Notes: generated from the sequence alone by a model not told the origin. Shown: positions 8,968-17,867, counted from the stretch's first letter. The stretch: 64,000 bases of DNA from an uncultured Cohaesibacter sp. (GCF_963664735.1 NZ_OY761553.1:945303-1009302), one strand, 5' to 3'. Numbers and translations: made by a program.

Positions 8968-10044
8968 TTAGCCTATTCTAGATTTTGATGATGAAACAAA
9001 ATGCCAATAGATTAATTCAAAAAAATCGGAGAACGCGTTTTTCCAGAGCTCATTTTTTTTAGTAAATTTTGAAAAATCTTTTACGGCTTCACCACACCTA
9101 AGAAATTGATTAAGTATTGATGGCCCAAAACCATCGATTTTAAATTCTTCATCTTCGGATATTTGAGATTTATATTTTTCAAACAGCCAATTTTTTACTT
9201 CATCATTTCCTTTTGATGTAATACTTTTAAGTGTGGCTCCTTCCTTTATGTCAAAATAAAGCCAAATGCTGTTTGACAAGGAGCTATTGACCTCATTGTT
9301 GAGTATGGAATCAACTTTTTCAAAGCAATTGTAGTTTGGACAAATTCTTCCACGATGATCGTAAAGTAATGAAAATGGGATGAAATTTTCAATTTCCCTA
9401 CACGGAGTTTCACAAACAATTCCTAAATATGTCTGACGCGCTGCTTCTCGTCTCAAATTAGACATTGTTGTTGAGCAACCGTCACAAGGAGCAAGTTTGT
9501 CGCTATCGATCACAGTGACTAATATTTTTTGATTTTTTAATTCTTCTCTAAAACAAGCCGTAATTGTCGCTCCACCCCCGTTTACTGGTTGAAAACAAAT
9601 TTCTTTTACGGGTTGTTCTCGTCGCATACCATGCAATATTTCTGAAAAAAAAGTTCCATCATTTTCAATGTGCTCAATGAGCAATAATGGTTTCTCCAAG
9701 TAGTGGGAACGAAGTATCGGAACATGTCCAATAATGTAATTGTTGGAGCTAATTTCTTCTAACTGCCTTGTACCCAATTCAATCGTCAATTTAGACTTGG
9801 CAAGTCTGACCAAAGAACCATTTTGACTAAAAACATTTTTGAGATGCAGCAAATGAGACTGTTCTCGTCTATTTAAAGAAAGATTGTCTATCGCCCAGGT
9901 ACAGATGTCTCTGCGTATTACTATAAGATTAAAGCCTAAAATGCTAGATCTTAAAACTTCAGAAAATAAAAAAGATAAATCTTCAATATATTGTTCGCAA
10001 ATTTTTCCAGTATCAAAATTAATTTCTATCAGCATTCTTAGCAT
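8968..10044 (-). CDS. TOPRIM-like nuclease subunit of an ATPase-TOPRIM cassette
   Basis: This 358-residue protein is coded in AT-rich DNA unlike the surrounding phage genes. TOPRIM-like landmarks appear in order: an acidic first motif PLLLIEHIENDGTFF (residues about 113-128), a Gly turn VNGGG, a DxD motif TVIDSDK (about 175-181), then CREIENFIP (about 213-222). The last resembles the E-EN motif of DUF4435/OLD-type TOPRIM proteins. Its ATG overlaps the stop codon of the reconstructed upstream ATPase by one base (TAATG), implying translational coupling. ATPase plus TOPRIM is the layout of PARIS (AriA-AriB) and OLD-like anti-phage systems, but the sequence is not a close match to any member I know. 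A role in excluding other phages is an inference. A short Cys pair (CDGC) near residue 188 is unexplained. Confidence 0.55.
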   Translation of the reverse strand: MLRMLIEINFDTGKICEQYIEDLSFLFSEVLRSSILGFNLIVIRRDICTWAIDNLSLNRREQSHLLHLKNVFSQNGSLVRLAKSKLTIELGTRQLEEISSNNYIIGHVPILRSHYLEKPLLLIEHIENDGTFFSEILHGMRREQPVKEICFQPVNGGGATITACFREELKNQKILVTVIDSDKLAPCDGCSTTMSNLRREAARQTYLGIVCETPCREIENFIPFSLLYDHRGRICPNYNCFEKVDSILNNEVNSSLSNSIWLYFDIKEGATLKSITSKGNDEVKNWLFEKYKSQISEDEEFKIDGFGPSILNQFLRCGEAVKDFSKFTKKNELWKNAFSDFFELIYWHFVSSSKSRIG

Positions 10045-11664
10045 TACCCAAAATTAAAAAAACCGTAAGGCCAGTTTTGTAGTACTCCCCACTCGTCAAA
10101 ATGAGCGATGCTTACACTACTTCCTGATTCGTCACTCTCGCTTCCAAAAATGACGACTTGAACCTGATTCGCCGATATTTTCCCCGATTTCTATCAGTTC
10201 TCCCAATCTGTTGATCAGCGCTTCACTGTGAGTTTCTACAACGTAATTATGAGAAACATCTTCATTCTCTTTTGCTAAAGACAAAGCTTCAACAAACACG
10301 TCAGCTAATAACGCCTGATGGGCTGGGTGCAAATGTAGCTCAGGCTGTTCTATTGCCAAAGTTTTTGTGTTCGCACCACCGTAAGTATACTGGTATTGAA
10401 TTCTGTTCGCTGCGAACTGGGTCCACCAAATTTGAGCCAAAACCGGTAGCACTTGAGAGACACCATAGCCAGTGTCGACTATATTAATTGAATGCCCTTC
10501 CTGATCTAGATTTATACTTATGTGACCCTCTGATTTTTTCACAGAAATGCCGTAACCAAAAGTTCGGAGCACCCAATTTGAAAAATCTTTTAGTTGAGCG
10601 GGCTTTAGTGACGCGAGAAAGACTGGTAGGTTTTTTCCATCTGGGGAGATTTCTGAAATTTCTAACTCCTGTTGTCGATAGAAACGCTCGCTACGAACTC
10701 GAGCTGGGCCTATATATTCAACCGATTTAAAATAGCTCGTTAAATACTCTTCGCTGGCCTTTAAAAATCCGAACAAGTTATTGGCCTGACAAAGAGCATT
10801 AAGTTTTTCAAATGCAGCTTTGTGAAGGCCCCATCTCATCTGTGCGTATAGTTTACTAAAAGAAATAGTTTCTGCATTTTCCAGAATAGAAAGAGATTTT
10901 TCGTCCAGCTTGCTTTGACGTAATATTCGGTTTGCCTCAGATGTAATTCTTTTACTACTTGTGCGCCCATCTGCTACAGACTTAAGCGTGTCTTCTATCA
11001 TCGATCTAAGAACAAATGTATGACTATGGTCGGAAAAATATGGTTTTTCTCCACTTTTTTCTTTTTTTAAAAATAAAATTTTTCCAAACAATATATCTTC
11101 GAATGTGACTATCCTAAATTTTTCCAGGTTAATTGGTTCAAGATTTCCGATTTGAATTATTTCTGCATATCCATATGAGTTAAATTCTACGGTCAATTCG
11201 GAGTTTATATTTGGCAACTTTACATAAATACTTTTAAGCTTAGTCTTTCCGTCCATATTTGAGGTATTAGTAACATTTTGAACCGTATATGATATTTGCA
11301 TCAAATCACAACTAACTTTTCGTGAGTTTGCACGAATGCTTAGATTTGACAATTGCCGCATTATTTCACTTGTGGGGCTCAGACGCCACGCAAAGTCTTG
11401 AAACTCAAAAGAGAAACTAATATTCTTAGAACTATCCTTGTCCTTGACAGCGCTTCGGAAATTTCCAAAATCGACATAGTCTCCATACCATAGAATAGGT
11501 GCACTAGTCTTTGTCTCTAAAGACTGCCGAATAAGAGGTAAAGATCTCAAGAAGGTGCTTTTACCCGAACTATTTCGTCCAACAAGTATCGTTATTGGGC
11601 GAATTTCAACAAAAGGTGTTGCTTCGAGCAATCTTAAATTTTCAATAGAGTAGGATATGCGCAT
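10044..11664 (-). pseudogene. ABC-type ATPase (DUF3696/AAA_21-like), interrupted by a one-base frameshift
   Basis: The open frame as written encodes 510 residues and stops at 10132. It contains Walker A GRNSSGKST (residues 29-37), the ABC signature-like GYGVSQVLP (about 398-406), Walker B LAIEQPELHLHP (about 433-444) and the H-loop VVETHSEALINR. After GELIEIG the frame is lost: the expected C-terminus (KISANQVQVVIFGSE, then NWPYGFFNFG) continues in the +1 frame. Removing one base from the GGGGAAAA run at 10178-10185 (plus-strand TTTTCCCC) restores a 539-residue protein. That protein ends in the WPxGFF motif typical of the family, and its TAA overlaps the ATG of the TOPRIM gene. This could be a sequencing error, a recent inactivation, phase variation in the homopolymer run, or programmed frameshifting. 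DNA is about one-third GC, clearly foreign to the late operon. Confidence 0.75.
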
Positions 11665-11698
11665 ATTGAGTGTGGGCTCTTAAAAGACATGCATTTTT

Positions 11699-11722
11699 AA
11701 AGTCATAGCCGGTTATGACTTT
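11699..11722. promoter_or_regulatory. Perfect 9-bp inverted repeat upstream of the cassette
   Basis: Arms AAAGTCATA (11699-11707) and TATGACTTT (11714-11722) are perfect reverse complements around a 6-base spacer. They lie 35 bases upstream of the ATPase start, in the 214-bp gap between scaffold and cassette. The placement suits an operator for a cassette-specific promoter; no clear -35/-10 pair was identified. The rest of the gap is AT-rich with no gene. Confidence 0.4.
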
Positions 11723-11878
11723 GACAGCCTTTGGTTGAAGGTCATCAATAAATATCAATATTAGTAGAGCTTGCAAAGCTGTTTGTTAATAATTTTTAGA
11801 TTGATTTTTTTTGAAAATGCCGGTCTCTCAGTCTTGGCTCAATTAGCGTGTGAAGCCTCTTGCATTGTCCTTACCACC

Positions 11879-12694
11879 TCACTCCCCATACAGCGCCTTG
11901 TAGCTCTCGTCATATTTCTTGCGCACGTCGGCGTCGTATTTCGGGCTTTGCGGGTCAATGCGCGGGTCGGCTCCCATGGATTTCAGTTGTTCGCGTGAAT
12001 AATGGCTGGTTGCGCCTGCGTCCTGTCCACCAAGGGCAATGCCTTTTTCGCCTGCCATTTTCTGGATGGCGCGAATGACCATCACGCCGGAAGCGGTCTC
12101 GGCCATGCCTTCGAAAAAACCCGATGCCTGTTCCGGTAGCCCCATGGTCTTTGCCAGATTGCCTGCAATGGCGTCCGCATCATTGATCGCTTTTTCTGCC
12201 ACCTTCGTGTCGCCGCCAAGCATCTTGGCAAGCCCTTCGATCTCGGCTTTCGGGTTGAACGGCGGCGCGATCATGCCCTTGGCAACAGGATCGGAGAAAG
12301 TGTCGTTGATAAGGTTTTGCAGGGCATCCGGTGCAATGCCGTGCTTGAGCGCTGCGGCCTTGGCAGAGTTGAGCAACGGGTCATCCTTGTCTGCAAAAAA
12401 GCCCTTAAGGCCATCGGCTGGCGTAAATTCATAACCGGCAACATCCTCGGGCAACGACGGTCTGGCGTCCTTGATGCCTGCCATCAGTTTGTCGATGGTT
12501 TCGTGGTCCGTTTCGCCAAAGTAGCTTTCTTCAAGCCCTTCGGGGCGGTAGAGACCGGAGTTTCCTTCGGCGCTCTCTTCGCCGTTGCCGCTGTCCGTTT
12601 GCTGGTCTGTCTCTTGTTGCTCGCCTCCTGCTCCCATGCCGTCTTCGGCTTCGAAAGCGATGTTGGAGAAGAGACTGCGATACTGGTTGAACAT
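11879..12694 (-). CDS. Capsid scaffolding protein
   Basis: This 271-residue protein is acidic and low in complexity near the N-terminus (GGEQQETDQQTDSGNGEE), with helical segments and a charged C-terminus, as in podovirus scaffolds that guide procapsid assembly. The ATG at 12694 follows AAAGGA. It lies downstream of the portal and Bbp19-like genes. The usual next gene, the capsid, is displaced 3 kb by the ATPase-TOPRIM cassette. The body of the upstream ORF overlaps its first 70 codons in another frame. Confidence 0.7.
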   Translation of the reverse strand: MFNQYRSLFSNIAFEAEDGMGAGGEQQETDQQTDSGNGEESAEGNSGLYRPEGLEESYFGETDHETIDKLMAGIKDARPSLPEDVAGYEFTPADGLKGFFADKDDPLLNSAKAAALKHGIAPDALQNLINDTFSDPVAKGMIAPPFNPKAEIEGLAKMLGGDTKVAEKAINDADAIAGNLAKTMGLPEQASGFFEGMAETASGVMVIRAIQKMAGEKGIALGGQDAGATSHYSREQLKSMGADPRIDPQSPKYDADVRKKYDESYKALYGE

Positions 12695-13095
12695 GTGTCC
12701 TGTCCTTTACGGGATGTGTCCGAGGGGTTAAATCCGGCTTTGGCCAGATCGGTGAGAATTGCGTGAATGATCGAGTTCTGCCCTTCGCGATAGGCGGCCA
12801 TAACGCCGACCTGATCGGAGCCAAGGCCAGCCACGCCAAGGTTGACTGGAGCCCGCGCAATGGTGCCGGAAACGAGCTCTTGAAGAACCCGTTTGCCTTC
12901 CTCCGTCGCGAAAATGGCAACAAGATCCTGACGGAACGAGCGTTGCGCCGCTTCCTTCATGGCCTTTTCTTCTTCGGCCAGCTTCTTGCGCTCGGGGTGG
13001 GCGAACATGCTTTGCAGCCCTTCAAGGGCTTCCCAGCTATGGTCCCCGCCGAGGCGCGAAATCATGTCCTGTAGGTCAAAGCCGGTGCGGGTCAT
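12484..13095 (-). CDS. Bbp19-like phage protein
   Basis: The first 125 residues contain a Bbp19-like pattern: FRQDLVAIFATEEGKRVLQELV, then VMAAYREGQNSIIHAIL. This family occurs between portal and scaffold in Bordetella BPP-1-type podoviruses; its function is unknown. Its ATG overlaps the portal stop by four bases (ATGA). After residue about 133 the frame overlaps the scaffold gene and becomes a Lys/Thr/Arg-rich low-complexity tail of 70 residues. That tail may be an accidental extension in GC-rich DNA; related proteins are usually about 120-130 residues. I regard the domain as reliable and the tail as doubtful. Confidence 0.65.
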   Translation of the reverse strand: MTRTGFDLQDMISRLGGDHSWEALEGLQSMFAHPERKKLAEEEKAMKEAAQRSFRQDLVAIFATEEGKRVLQELVSGTIARAPVNLGVAGLGSDQVGVMAAYREGQNSIIHAILTDLAKAGFNPSDTSRKGQDTCSTSIAVSSPTSLSKPKTAWEQEASNKRQTSKRTAATAKRAPKETPVSTAPKGLKKATLAKRTTKPSTN

Positions 13096-14699
13096 TGAGC
13101 CCCCTCGCCCGTCATGGCGGCTTGTGCAGCGATCAGCGCGGCTTGTTTCTGCGCTTCCTGCTCCTGCATTGCCTCGCGTTCCTTGGCGGTCACAATGAAG
13201 CGCGAAGGCACGCCAAGCTCATGGCCCATATGCTCAAGTGCATCCTGCAGCTTGGCCACCTGTCCGGCTTCGGTCTGCAGAATGGCCAGCACCATGTCGA
13301 TCCACTGGGTGATCTTTTCCAACTTTTCGGCGGCGCGGGCCGTTGCCAGCGGGGACGAAACCTTGACTTTGATAAGGATCTGGTCGATCGGGATTTTGCT
13401 TTCGATTAGCCCCTTGTTATAGGCAATCTCGATCAGGCGACGGGCCAGCGGCGCGATAATTTCATAAACGAGACGACCGAAGGCCCCAATGTGATCGGTC
13501 GCAAGGCGCTTGACGCGCTCCAGAATCTCCGTAGCAGAGCGTACGGCGGCTCCATCGGCCGGTAGACTCTGGTCCATCAAAGTCGATTGTACGGCCATTC
13601 TGAGGTCATTGAGCACGATATTGTTGGTGTTAAGGTTCGGGTCTGTCATGCGCTGGATGGTTGGTCCGAGCACGCCGCCGTTGCGGGCGACGGTCCAGAT
13701 AGCCCCCGGTTCAATGGCTGAATTGTCCGGATTGAAAACCCCGTCATCAACTGCGGTCCAGATACCCATCAGGGCTATGGCTGCGGCTTGCAGTGTAAGG
13801 CTCTGCGCTGCATTGAGCGTCTTGATGGAAGGCATGGCAAGCATGACAGGGCCACGCCCCATGGTTTCGCCGGGAACGCGGAAATAGCGTGGGGTCAGCC
13901 AGGGGTTGGCAAAGGTTGCTTCCTGCCGGATGATCACATCGTCACAATCGGCCCATGACGTTGTGACCCACATTTTCTTTTTGCGGTCGAACATGGTGGC
14001 AACGCGCAAAGTGACCTCGTCGCCTTCGTTCTTTTTGAGCTTTTCTCTCAGGTTCGGCCCGAATTTGTTCCGTTCGTCCCAGAATTCGTCCTGAATTTCC
14101 CAGGCTTCCCATTTGCGGTCCCAGAATATGCCGCGAATGTCGCCATGCCCGCCTTTAAGGAGGCGTAATTCATCGATCGGAACGGTCACAAAGCGGGCGG
14201 GAACGTCGGTATCCTCGCCTTCCTGAATATACATCGCGCCGGTTCCCGCCGAGAGATCCAGACCCATCTCATGGAAGGAATTGTCGAACTCGCCGTTGGA
14301 GGCCATGCCGGTAATGATGGCGGTGTAGGTTTCCAACTGCGGGCGAAGCTCGTTTTTCGTGTCATCGGACAGAATGTCGCCGGGTGCAAGGTGGAACATT
14401 TCCTCGGAAACCAGATCCTGCCAGAGCCGACCGGCAAAACGGAAAGCGCCAACAATTGCCGTCTGGTCGAAGGCCTTGTTTACGCGCTTTTCGCCCGATC
14501 CCGTTTCAGAGATGCCCTTGCGGTAGGGAATGGCATAGTCGAAGGCTTCATCAAGCATCGGTTTGAACTTGAGAAACTCGTCATCGGCCTTTTTGTAAAA
14601 CCGTTTTAGCCGCTTGATCTGGCTTTCATCACCGGCCGGTTTGCCTTGTCCCTCTGGCCGGGCGCTGGCTTTCAGTGTCTTTGTCTTTTTTCTGGCCAT
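13092..14699 (-). CDS. Portal (head-to-tail connector) protein
   Basis: This 535-residue protein matches the podovirus head-to-tail connecting family (PF12236 type). Recognisable segments are FKPMLDEAFDYAIPYRKG, DLSAGTGAMYI, a long central helix region (PSIKTLNAAQSLTLQAAAIAL) and the wing/crown segment MDQSLPADGAAVRSATEI with IGAFGRLVYEIIAPL. It would form the dodecameric ring through which DNA is packaged and ejected. A Lys-rich N-terminus and Gln/Ala-rich C-terminus are common in the family. It follows the small MGKLFGGG protein by 9 bases and overlaps the next gene by 4. Confidence 0.85.
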   Translation of the reverse strand: MARKKTKTLKASARPEGQGKPAGDESQIKRLKRFYKKADDEFLKFKPMLDEAFDYAIPYRKGISETGSGEKRVNKAFDQTAIVGAFRFAGRLWQDLVSEEMFHLAPGDILSDDTKNELRPQLETYTAIITGMASNGEFDNSFHEMGLDLSAGTGAMYIQEGEDTDVPARFVTVPIDELRLLKGGHGDIRGIFWDRKWEAWEIQDEFWDERNKFGPNLREKLKKNEGDEVTLRVATMFDRKKKMWVTTSWADCDDVIIRQEATFANPWLTPRYFRVPGETMGRGPVMLAMPSIKTLNAAQSLTLQAAAIALMGIWTAVDDGVFNPDNSAIEPGAIWTVARNGGVLGPTIQRMTDPNLNTNNIVLNDLRMAVQSTLMDQSLPADGAAVRSATEILERVKRLATDHIGAFGRLVYEIIAPLARRLIEIAYNKGLIESKIPIDQILIKVKVSSPLATARAAEKLEKITQWIDMVLAILQTEAGQVAKLQDALEHMGHELGVPSRFIVTAKEREAMQEQEAQKQAALIAAQAAMTGEGAQ

Positions 14700-15300
14700 G
14701 AAACCGCCCTAACCTAGTGTGGACTGGCCATCGGATGCGCCGATATAGGTCAAGAGCTTGTTGCCACCGGCGCGACGGCCACCGCCCTTTGCCTTGGCGG
14801 TTGCCTGATCTGTCTCTGCCGCTGTCTTGGCAAGCGCTGCGAGCTGTTTGCGCTGGTTCTGTTCCGCTATCTTTCGCTGCAATGCCACAGCGCCGTTGTC
14901 GCCACCCCCGAACAGTTTGCCCATAGCGCCAAATCTCCATGCCAGAGTTGATCCCGTAAAGGCAGAAGCCACAGGCACGGGCAATGCGGGCCCCTGCTCT
15001 TGTGGTGATCCTGACTTCGATCCCAGCATAGGATGAGCGGGCAAGGGTCAACCGTATGAGGCGGATGATCAGTTTGAGGTGATATCCGGTCTCTGGACGG
15101 GCCAGAAACCACGCTTCGGCCATGCCGTCCTGTCTTTGCCAGATACCGGCAACGATGAAAGCCTCTCCCTTGGCGTCAACAAGCGCCCATGTTCTGGAAA
15201 CGTCGCGCTGCGCCTTGAGGCATTGCCAGATCATCATCGGGGTTTCACCGGCAGCACAGGCCAGATCGTAAAGGCTGGCTGGATGGTGCAACTCAAGCAT
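14629..15300 (-). CDS. GNAT-like phage protein with overlapping tail
   Basis: Residues 1-125 resemble a compact GNAT-type acetyltransferase fold found beside the large terminase in many podoviruses (WALVDAKGEAFIVAGIW; ARIARACGFCLYG). Its substrate is unknown. The ATG at 15300 lies inside the last codons of the large terminase (ATGCTTGA overlap). After GMEIWRYG the frame runs on for about 95 Arg/Gln-rich residues, across the whole MGKLFGGG gene and into the portal start. That overlap is unusual. Either the true stop was lost through an indel near 14,925 or the tail is a chance open frame. The domain call is moderate; the C-terminus is unreliable. Confidence 0.5.
   Translation of the reverse strand: MLELHHPASLYDLACAAGETPMMIWQCLKAQRDVSRTWALVDAKGEAFIVAGIWQRQDGMAEAWFLARPETGYHLKLIIRLIRLTLARSSYAGIEVRITTRAGARIARACGFCLYGINSGMEIWRYGQTVRGWRQRRCGIAAKDSGTEPAQTARSACQDSGRDRSGNRQGKGRWPSRRWQQALDLYRRIRWPVHTRLGRFHGQKKDKDTESQRPARGTRQTGR
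14709..14924 (-). CDS. Small conserved phage protein before portal
   Basis: This 71-residue protein starts MGKLFGGGDNG and continues with a Gln/Ala/Lys-rich helix, ending GASDGQSTLG. It sits 9 bases upstream of the portal gene, where related podoviruses carry a protein of similar size. GGAG lies about 10 bases upstream of the chosen ATG. A longer in-frame ORF begins at 15044, but its extra 40 residues overlap the GNAT-like domain and look non-coding. Function unknown; a head-assembly or packaging accessory is plausible. Confidence 0.6.
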   Translation of the reverse strand: MGKLFGGGDNGAVALQRKIAEQNQRKQLAALAKTAAETDQATAKAKGGGRRAGGNKLLTYIGASDGQSTLG

Positions 15301-16903
15301 ATTTGAAGGGATCAATGGCCCGTTTGCTGGCTTTGGCGCGGGGCCTGTTTGCGCCGGTTTTCGCTCTGGATGAAAGGCCTGTCACTTCAGGCCGTCCGCG
15401 ATAGCCCAGAACAAGATATTGCAAAGCGTCATGCGGGTGCGAATAGTCGTTCTTTTCCGGCTGCAAGGCAAATTTCTCGGTGCCTCCGGAGAGCTTTTTG
15501 AAACGATAGCCAGAGGCAAAGCCACGGGTCAGCATTTTGCAATGGGATGAAACAAGAAGCCGTGGAGTTTGCCCGTCTATGAAATGATTTAGCTCCTTTT
15601 CAACCGCCCCGAGGCGCAAGCCCAATTCGTTCGAGCCGTTGGCAGGAATGCGCACGGGTATGCCGAGATTGACCTGCACAGTCTCGATCCATGCCATTTC
15701 CCCGCCTTCCCTGTCCGCGCCATATTGGCTGGCAGGATCGGCCCATGCCCGAATATCCGTCATCATCGGATAGCGTCGTTCGAGAAGATCGAGCACCATT
15801 TCCGAAAAGCGGGCCGCGCCGAAACCGGCGCCGGGCACCAGCTCGTCGAGAATGCGGATCTGTCCGTTCGGCATCGGTTGCCCGAATATGGCAGCAGGAT
15901 GCAAGGCGGCATCCATGCCGATCAGCAAAGGCAGACCTTCAACGGGATCAAGCCTTGTGGCTGCAACATGGCGCTCCTGATCAAAAGAGCGATAGACCGG
16001 CAATCCTTCGCGGCTGTAGCCATACTGGTTGTCTACGAAGCGCCGGACATACCAGTCCGGTTCGGCGGCGATGATCTTGGAATAATAATCCGGTTCGAGC
16101 CGTTCGAGATTTTCCGCATTGGGCGCACGGCCCGAAGGTTGCCGATAGAGCTTTCTATGCGGGGCCGGATTTTCTACAAGCTGCTCATAGGTCCAGTTGT
16201 CCATGTCCGGTGCGTTGTAGTCGCCCAGTACCGTCCTCATGCGCTTGGCGTCCGGATCGGCAAGATCTTCCTTCTTGGGGTAGCGCCCCGTGCGCTGTTC
16301 GATATAGCGCAGCACATTGTCCGCGAGCGTGTCTGCTTCGTTCATCCAGCCGCCCGAGATTTCCAGACCACGCAGAATATCTTCGATCGACTGGTCCCCG
16401 ATGCCCAGAAAGATCGTTTCCGCTTCCACCTTGAGCCCGTTCGGCAGACGCCAGCGCAAAATGTGGGTTGCGGGCCGATCGTTGCCGCCAGACCAGCTCG
16501 AACCGGGATAGGTGCGCGGAAACCACTGTTTCCAGCTGTTGAGCACCGTGCGCTCGGCATCGCGAAACGAGGTCCGGACCACGACAAAGCGATCCCTGAT
16601 CACTCCGTCCTTACAGGGCGGCATGCGCATGGCCGCAACGACGCGGGCAAAGACGCAAGACACCGTTTTTCCGCCGCCTACCGGCCCCATGATAAAGCGG
16701 CTCATTTCCTTGCCAGCAATGAAGGCGCGGGAAACAGGGCCAGCCGGTTTAAAATGATAGGGATCGAAGTCTTCATCCTTCTCATAGGCTTGCACGAGCG
16801 CCCGAATATCGCTATTCTCGGGGGCGATAAGACCCGTCAAGTCTTCTCCTGAAAATCTGCCCGAAGTCGCGTCCGGCCTTGCCCCGGAATATGCGTCTGT
16901 CAT
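15293..16903 (-). CDS. Terminase large subunit
   Basis: This protein of about 536 residues powers DNA packaging and cuts concatemers. Walker A GPVGGGKT is at residues about 73-80, after a short N-terminal region. A Walker B-like hydrophobic-acidic segment (GGWMNEADTL) follows, and the C-terminal nuclease half contains LIGMDAALHPAAIFGQ, IRAWADPAS and YSHPHDALQY. The latter is a good metal-binding D/H region of the RNase H-like nuclease. The ATG at 16903 is chosen because an AAGGG/AGGGG site and the stop of the preceding small ORF lie directly in front. A start 60 bases earlier would add an Arg/Lys-rich stretch. It overlaps the GNAT-like gene by 8 bases. Confidence 0.85.
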   Translation of the reverse strand: MTDAYSGARPDATSGRFSGEDLTGLIAPENSDIRALVQAYEKDEDFDPYHFKPAGPVSRAFIAGKEMSRFIMGPVGGGKTVSCVFARVVAAMRMPPCKDGVIRDRFVVVRTSFRDAERTVLNSWKQWFPRTYPGSSWSGGNDRPATHILRWRLPNGLKVEAETIFLGIGDQSIEDILRGLEISGGWMNEADTLADNVLRYIEQRTGRYPKKEDLADPDAKRMRTVLGDYNAPDMDNWTYEQLVENPAPHRKLYRQPSGRAPNAENLERLEPDYYSKIIAAEPDWYVRRFVDNQYGYSREGLPVYRSFDQERHVAATRLDPVEGLPLLIGMDAALHPAAIFGQPMPNGQIRILDELVPGAGFGAARFSEMVLDLLERRYPMMTDIRAWADPASQYGADREGGEMAWIETVQVNLGIPVRIPANGSNELGLRLGAVEKELNHFIDGQTPRLLVSSHCKMLTRGFASGYRFKKLSGGTEKFALQPEKNDYSHPHDALQYLVLGYRGRPEVTGLSSRAKTGANRPRAKASKRAIDPFKYA

Positions 16904-16907
16904 CCCC

Positions 16908-17213
16908 TTACCCTTCGTATATCTCAAATGGGGTTCTTTCCCCCGACCCCCGAGCCAACGCATCAGGGAACGCGATTTTTTGGGTCTTGATCAGCCCGAA
17001 ATCCTGATCGGTGTGTCGCGGCACACCCCTATATGGGGTGGTGGGGGGTGCTTCGGGGGAGGCCTCGCGGATTTCTACCCCTTCCCCGTCGCGTCCAGCC
17101 AGAGCGGGCAGAACCAAGGGGAGGCAATTTTCACGGGGACCATCCGGCTCGAACCATGCCGGTCCCCCTCTTTTGGCACCGGTTCCCTGCTGATATTCTA
17201 TCAGTTGCCGCAA
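16908..17213 (-). CDS. Hypothetical protein between terminase subunits
   Basis: This 101-residue ORF begins with TTG at 17213. A strong AAAGGAG site, inside the last codons of the small terminase gene, lies eight bases ahead. Its TAA ends four bases before the large terminase ATG. It is Pro/Gly/Glu-rich with no recognised domain. The fit to the ribosome-binding sites on both sides supports it as a real coupled gene. Function unknown. Confidence 0.5.
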   Translation of the reverse strand: MRQLIEYQQGTGAKRGGPAWFEPDGPRENCLPLVLPALAGRDGEGVEIREASPEAPPTTPYRGVPRHTDQDFGLIKTQKIAFPDALARGSGERTPFEIYEG

Positions 17214-17216
17214 CGC

Positions 17217-17867
17217 CTATTCTCCTTTGTCTTTCAATCGCTTATCACCTTCATGAGACGCCTTGTCATGAGACGCTCCTGTTTCATTCTGCTTAAGTGA
17301 TTGATTCTGCTTGCTTTCATCATCGAGCATTTGCCCGATCGACAACAGCCCTTCATCACCCTCAATTGTCCCGCTCCGGCTGTCATCGCCCAGGTCAATG
17401 AACAGCATTGGAAGCCGCTCGGTATCTTCCTCTGTCTGTAATGGCTTCTTGCCGTAGAGATAGGGCGTCACCTGATCGGCTACTTTGATCTGCATAGCCA
17501 CGATCTCGGCGATTGATGGCACACCGGGCAATGTTCCGGCCTTCCATGCCGCCATTGCTTTATCCAGCGTCAATCCCCGCAGATCTCCTTCAAGCGCAAT
17601 GAACTGCCTCAAAAGATCAACTGGATCGGATGACATGAACTGGCCTTGATAGATGAGAGGATCTCGCAGTCCTTTTGTTCGATAGAGCTTCTCGATTGCC
17701 TGAGTTTTGCGATTTTTCGCACCTTTCGGCCTGCCCGGCCCTCTTTTCTCGCTAGCGGATCTGGGCTTTTCCAGCCGTGGCGCAGGAAAAACCGCCATCG
17801 GCGTCCCTTCCCACCCCTCATTTTCGCTGTTTTGAAGCAGGTCCATTTGTTCGGTATCGTTCGTCAT
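17217..17867 (-). CDS. Terminase small subunit-like DNA-binding protein
   Basis: This 216-residue protein is the first late gene. An AT-hook-like basic segment (KRGPGRPKGAKNRKTQ, residues about 42-57) is followed by a helical region and an acidic, Gln/Lys-rich C-terminus. Its position directly upstream of the large terminase and next to a repeat-rich non-coding region fits a small terminase that recognises the packaging site. No canonical HTH is obvious, so the call is partly by synteny. It shares the AAAGGAG in its last codons with the downstream gene. Confidence 0.6.
   Translation of the reverse strand: MTNDTEQMDLLQNSENEGWEGTPMAVFPAPRLEKPRSASEKRGPGRPKGAKNRKTQAIEKLYRTKGLRDPLIYQGQFMSSDPVDLLRQFIALEGDLRGLTLDKAMAAWKAGTLPGVPSIAEIVAMQIKVADQVTPYLYGKKPLQTEEDTERLPMLFIDLGDDSRSGTIEGDEGLLSIGQMLDDESKQNQSLKQNETGASHDKASHEGDKRLKDKGE

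Noticed and set aside
15725..16852. Long plus-strand ORF (375 codons)
   Set aside because: It lies antisense to the large terminase, which has clear motifs; it has no family pattern.
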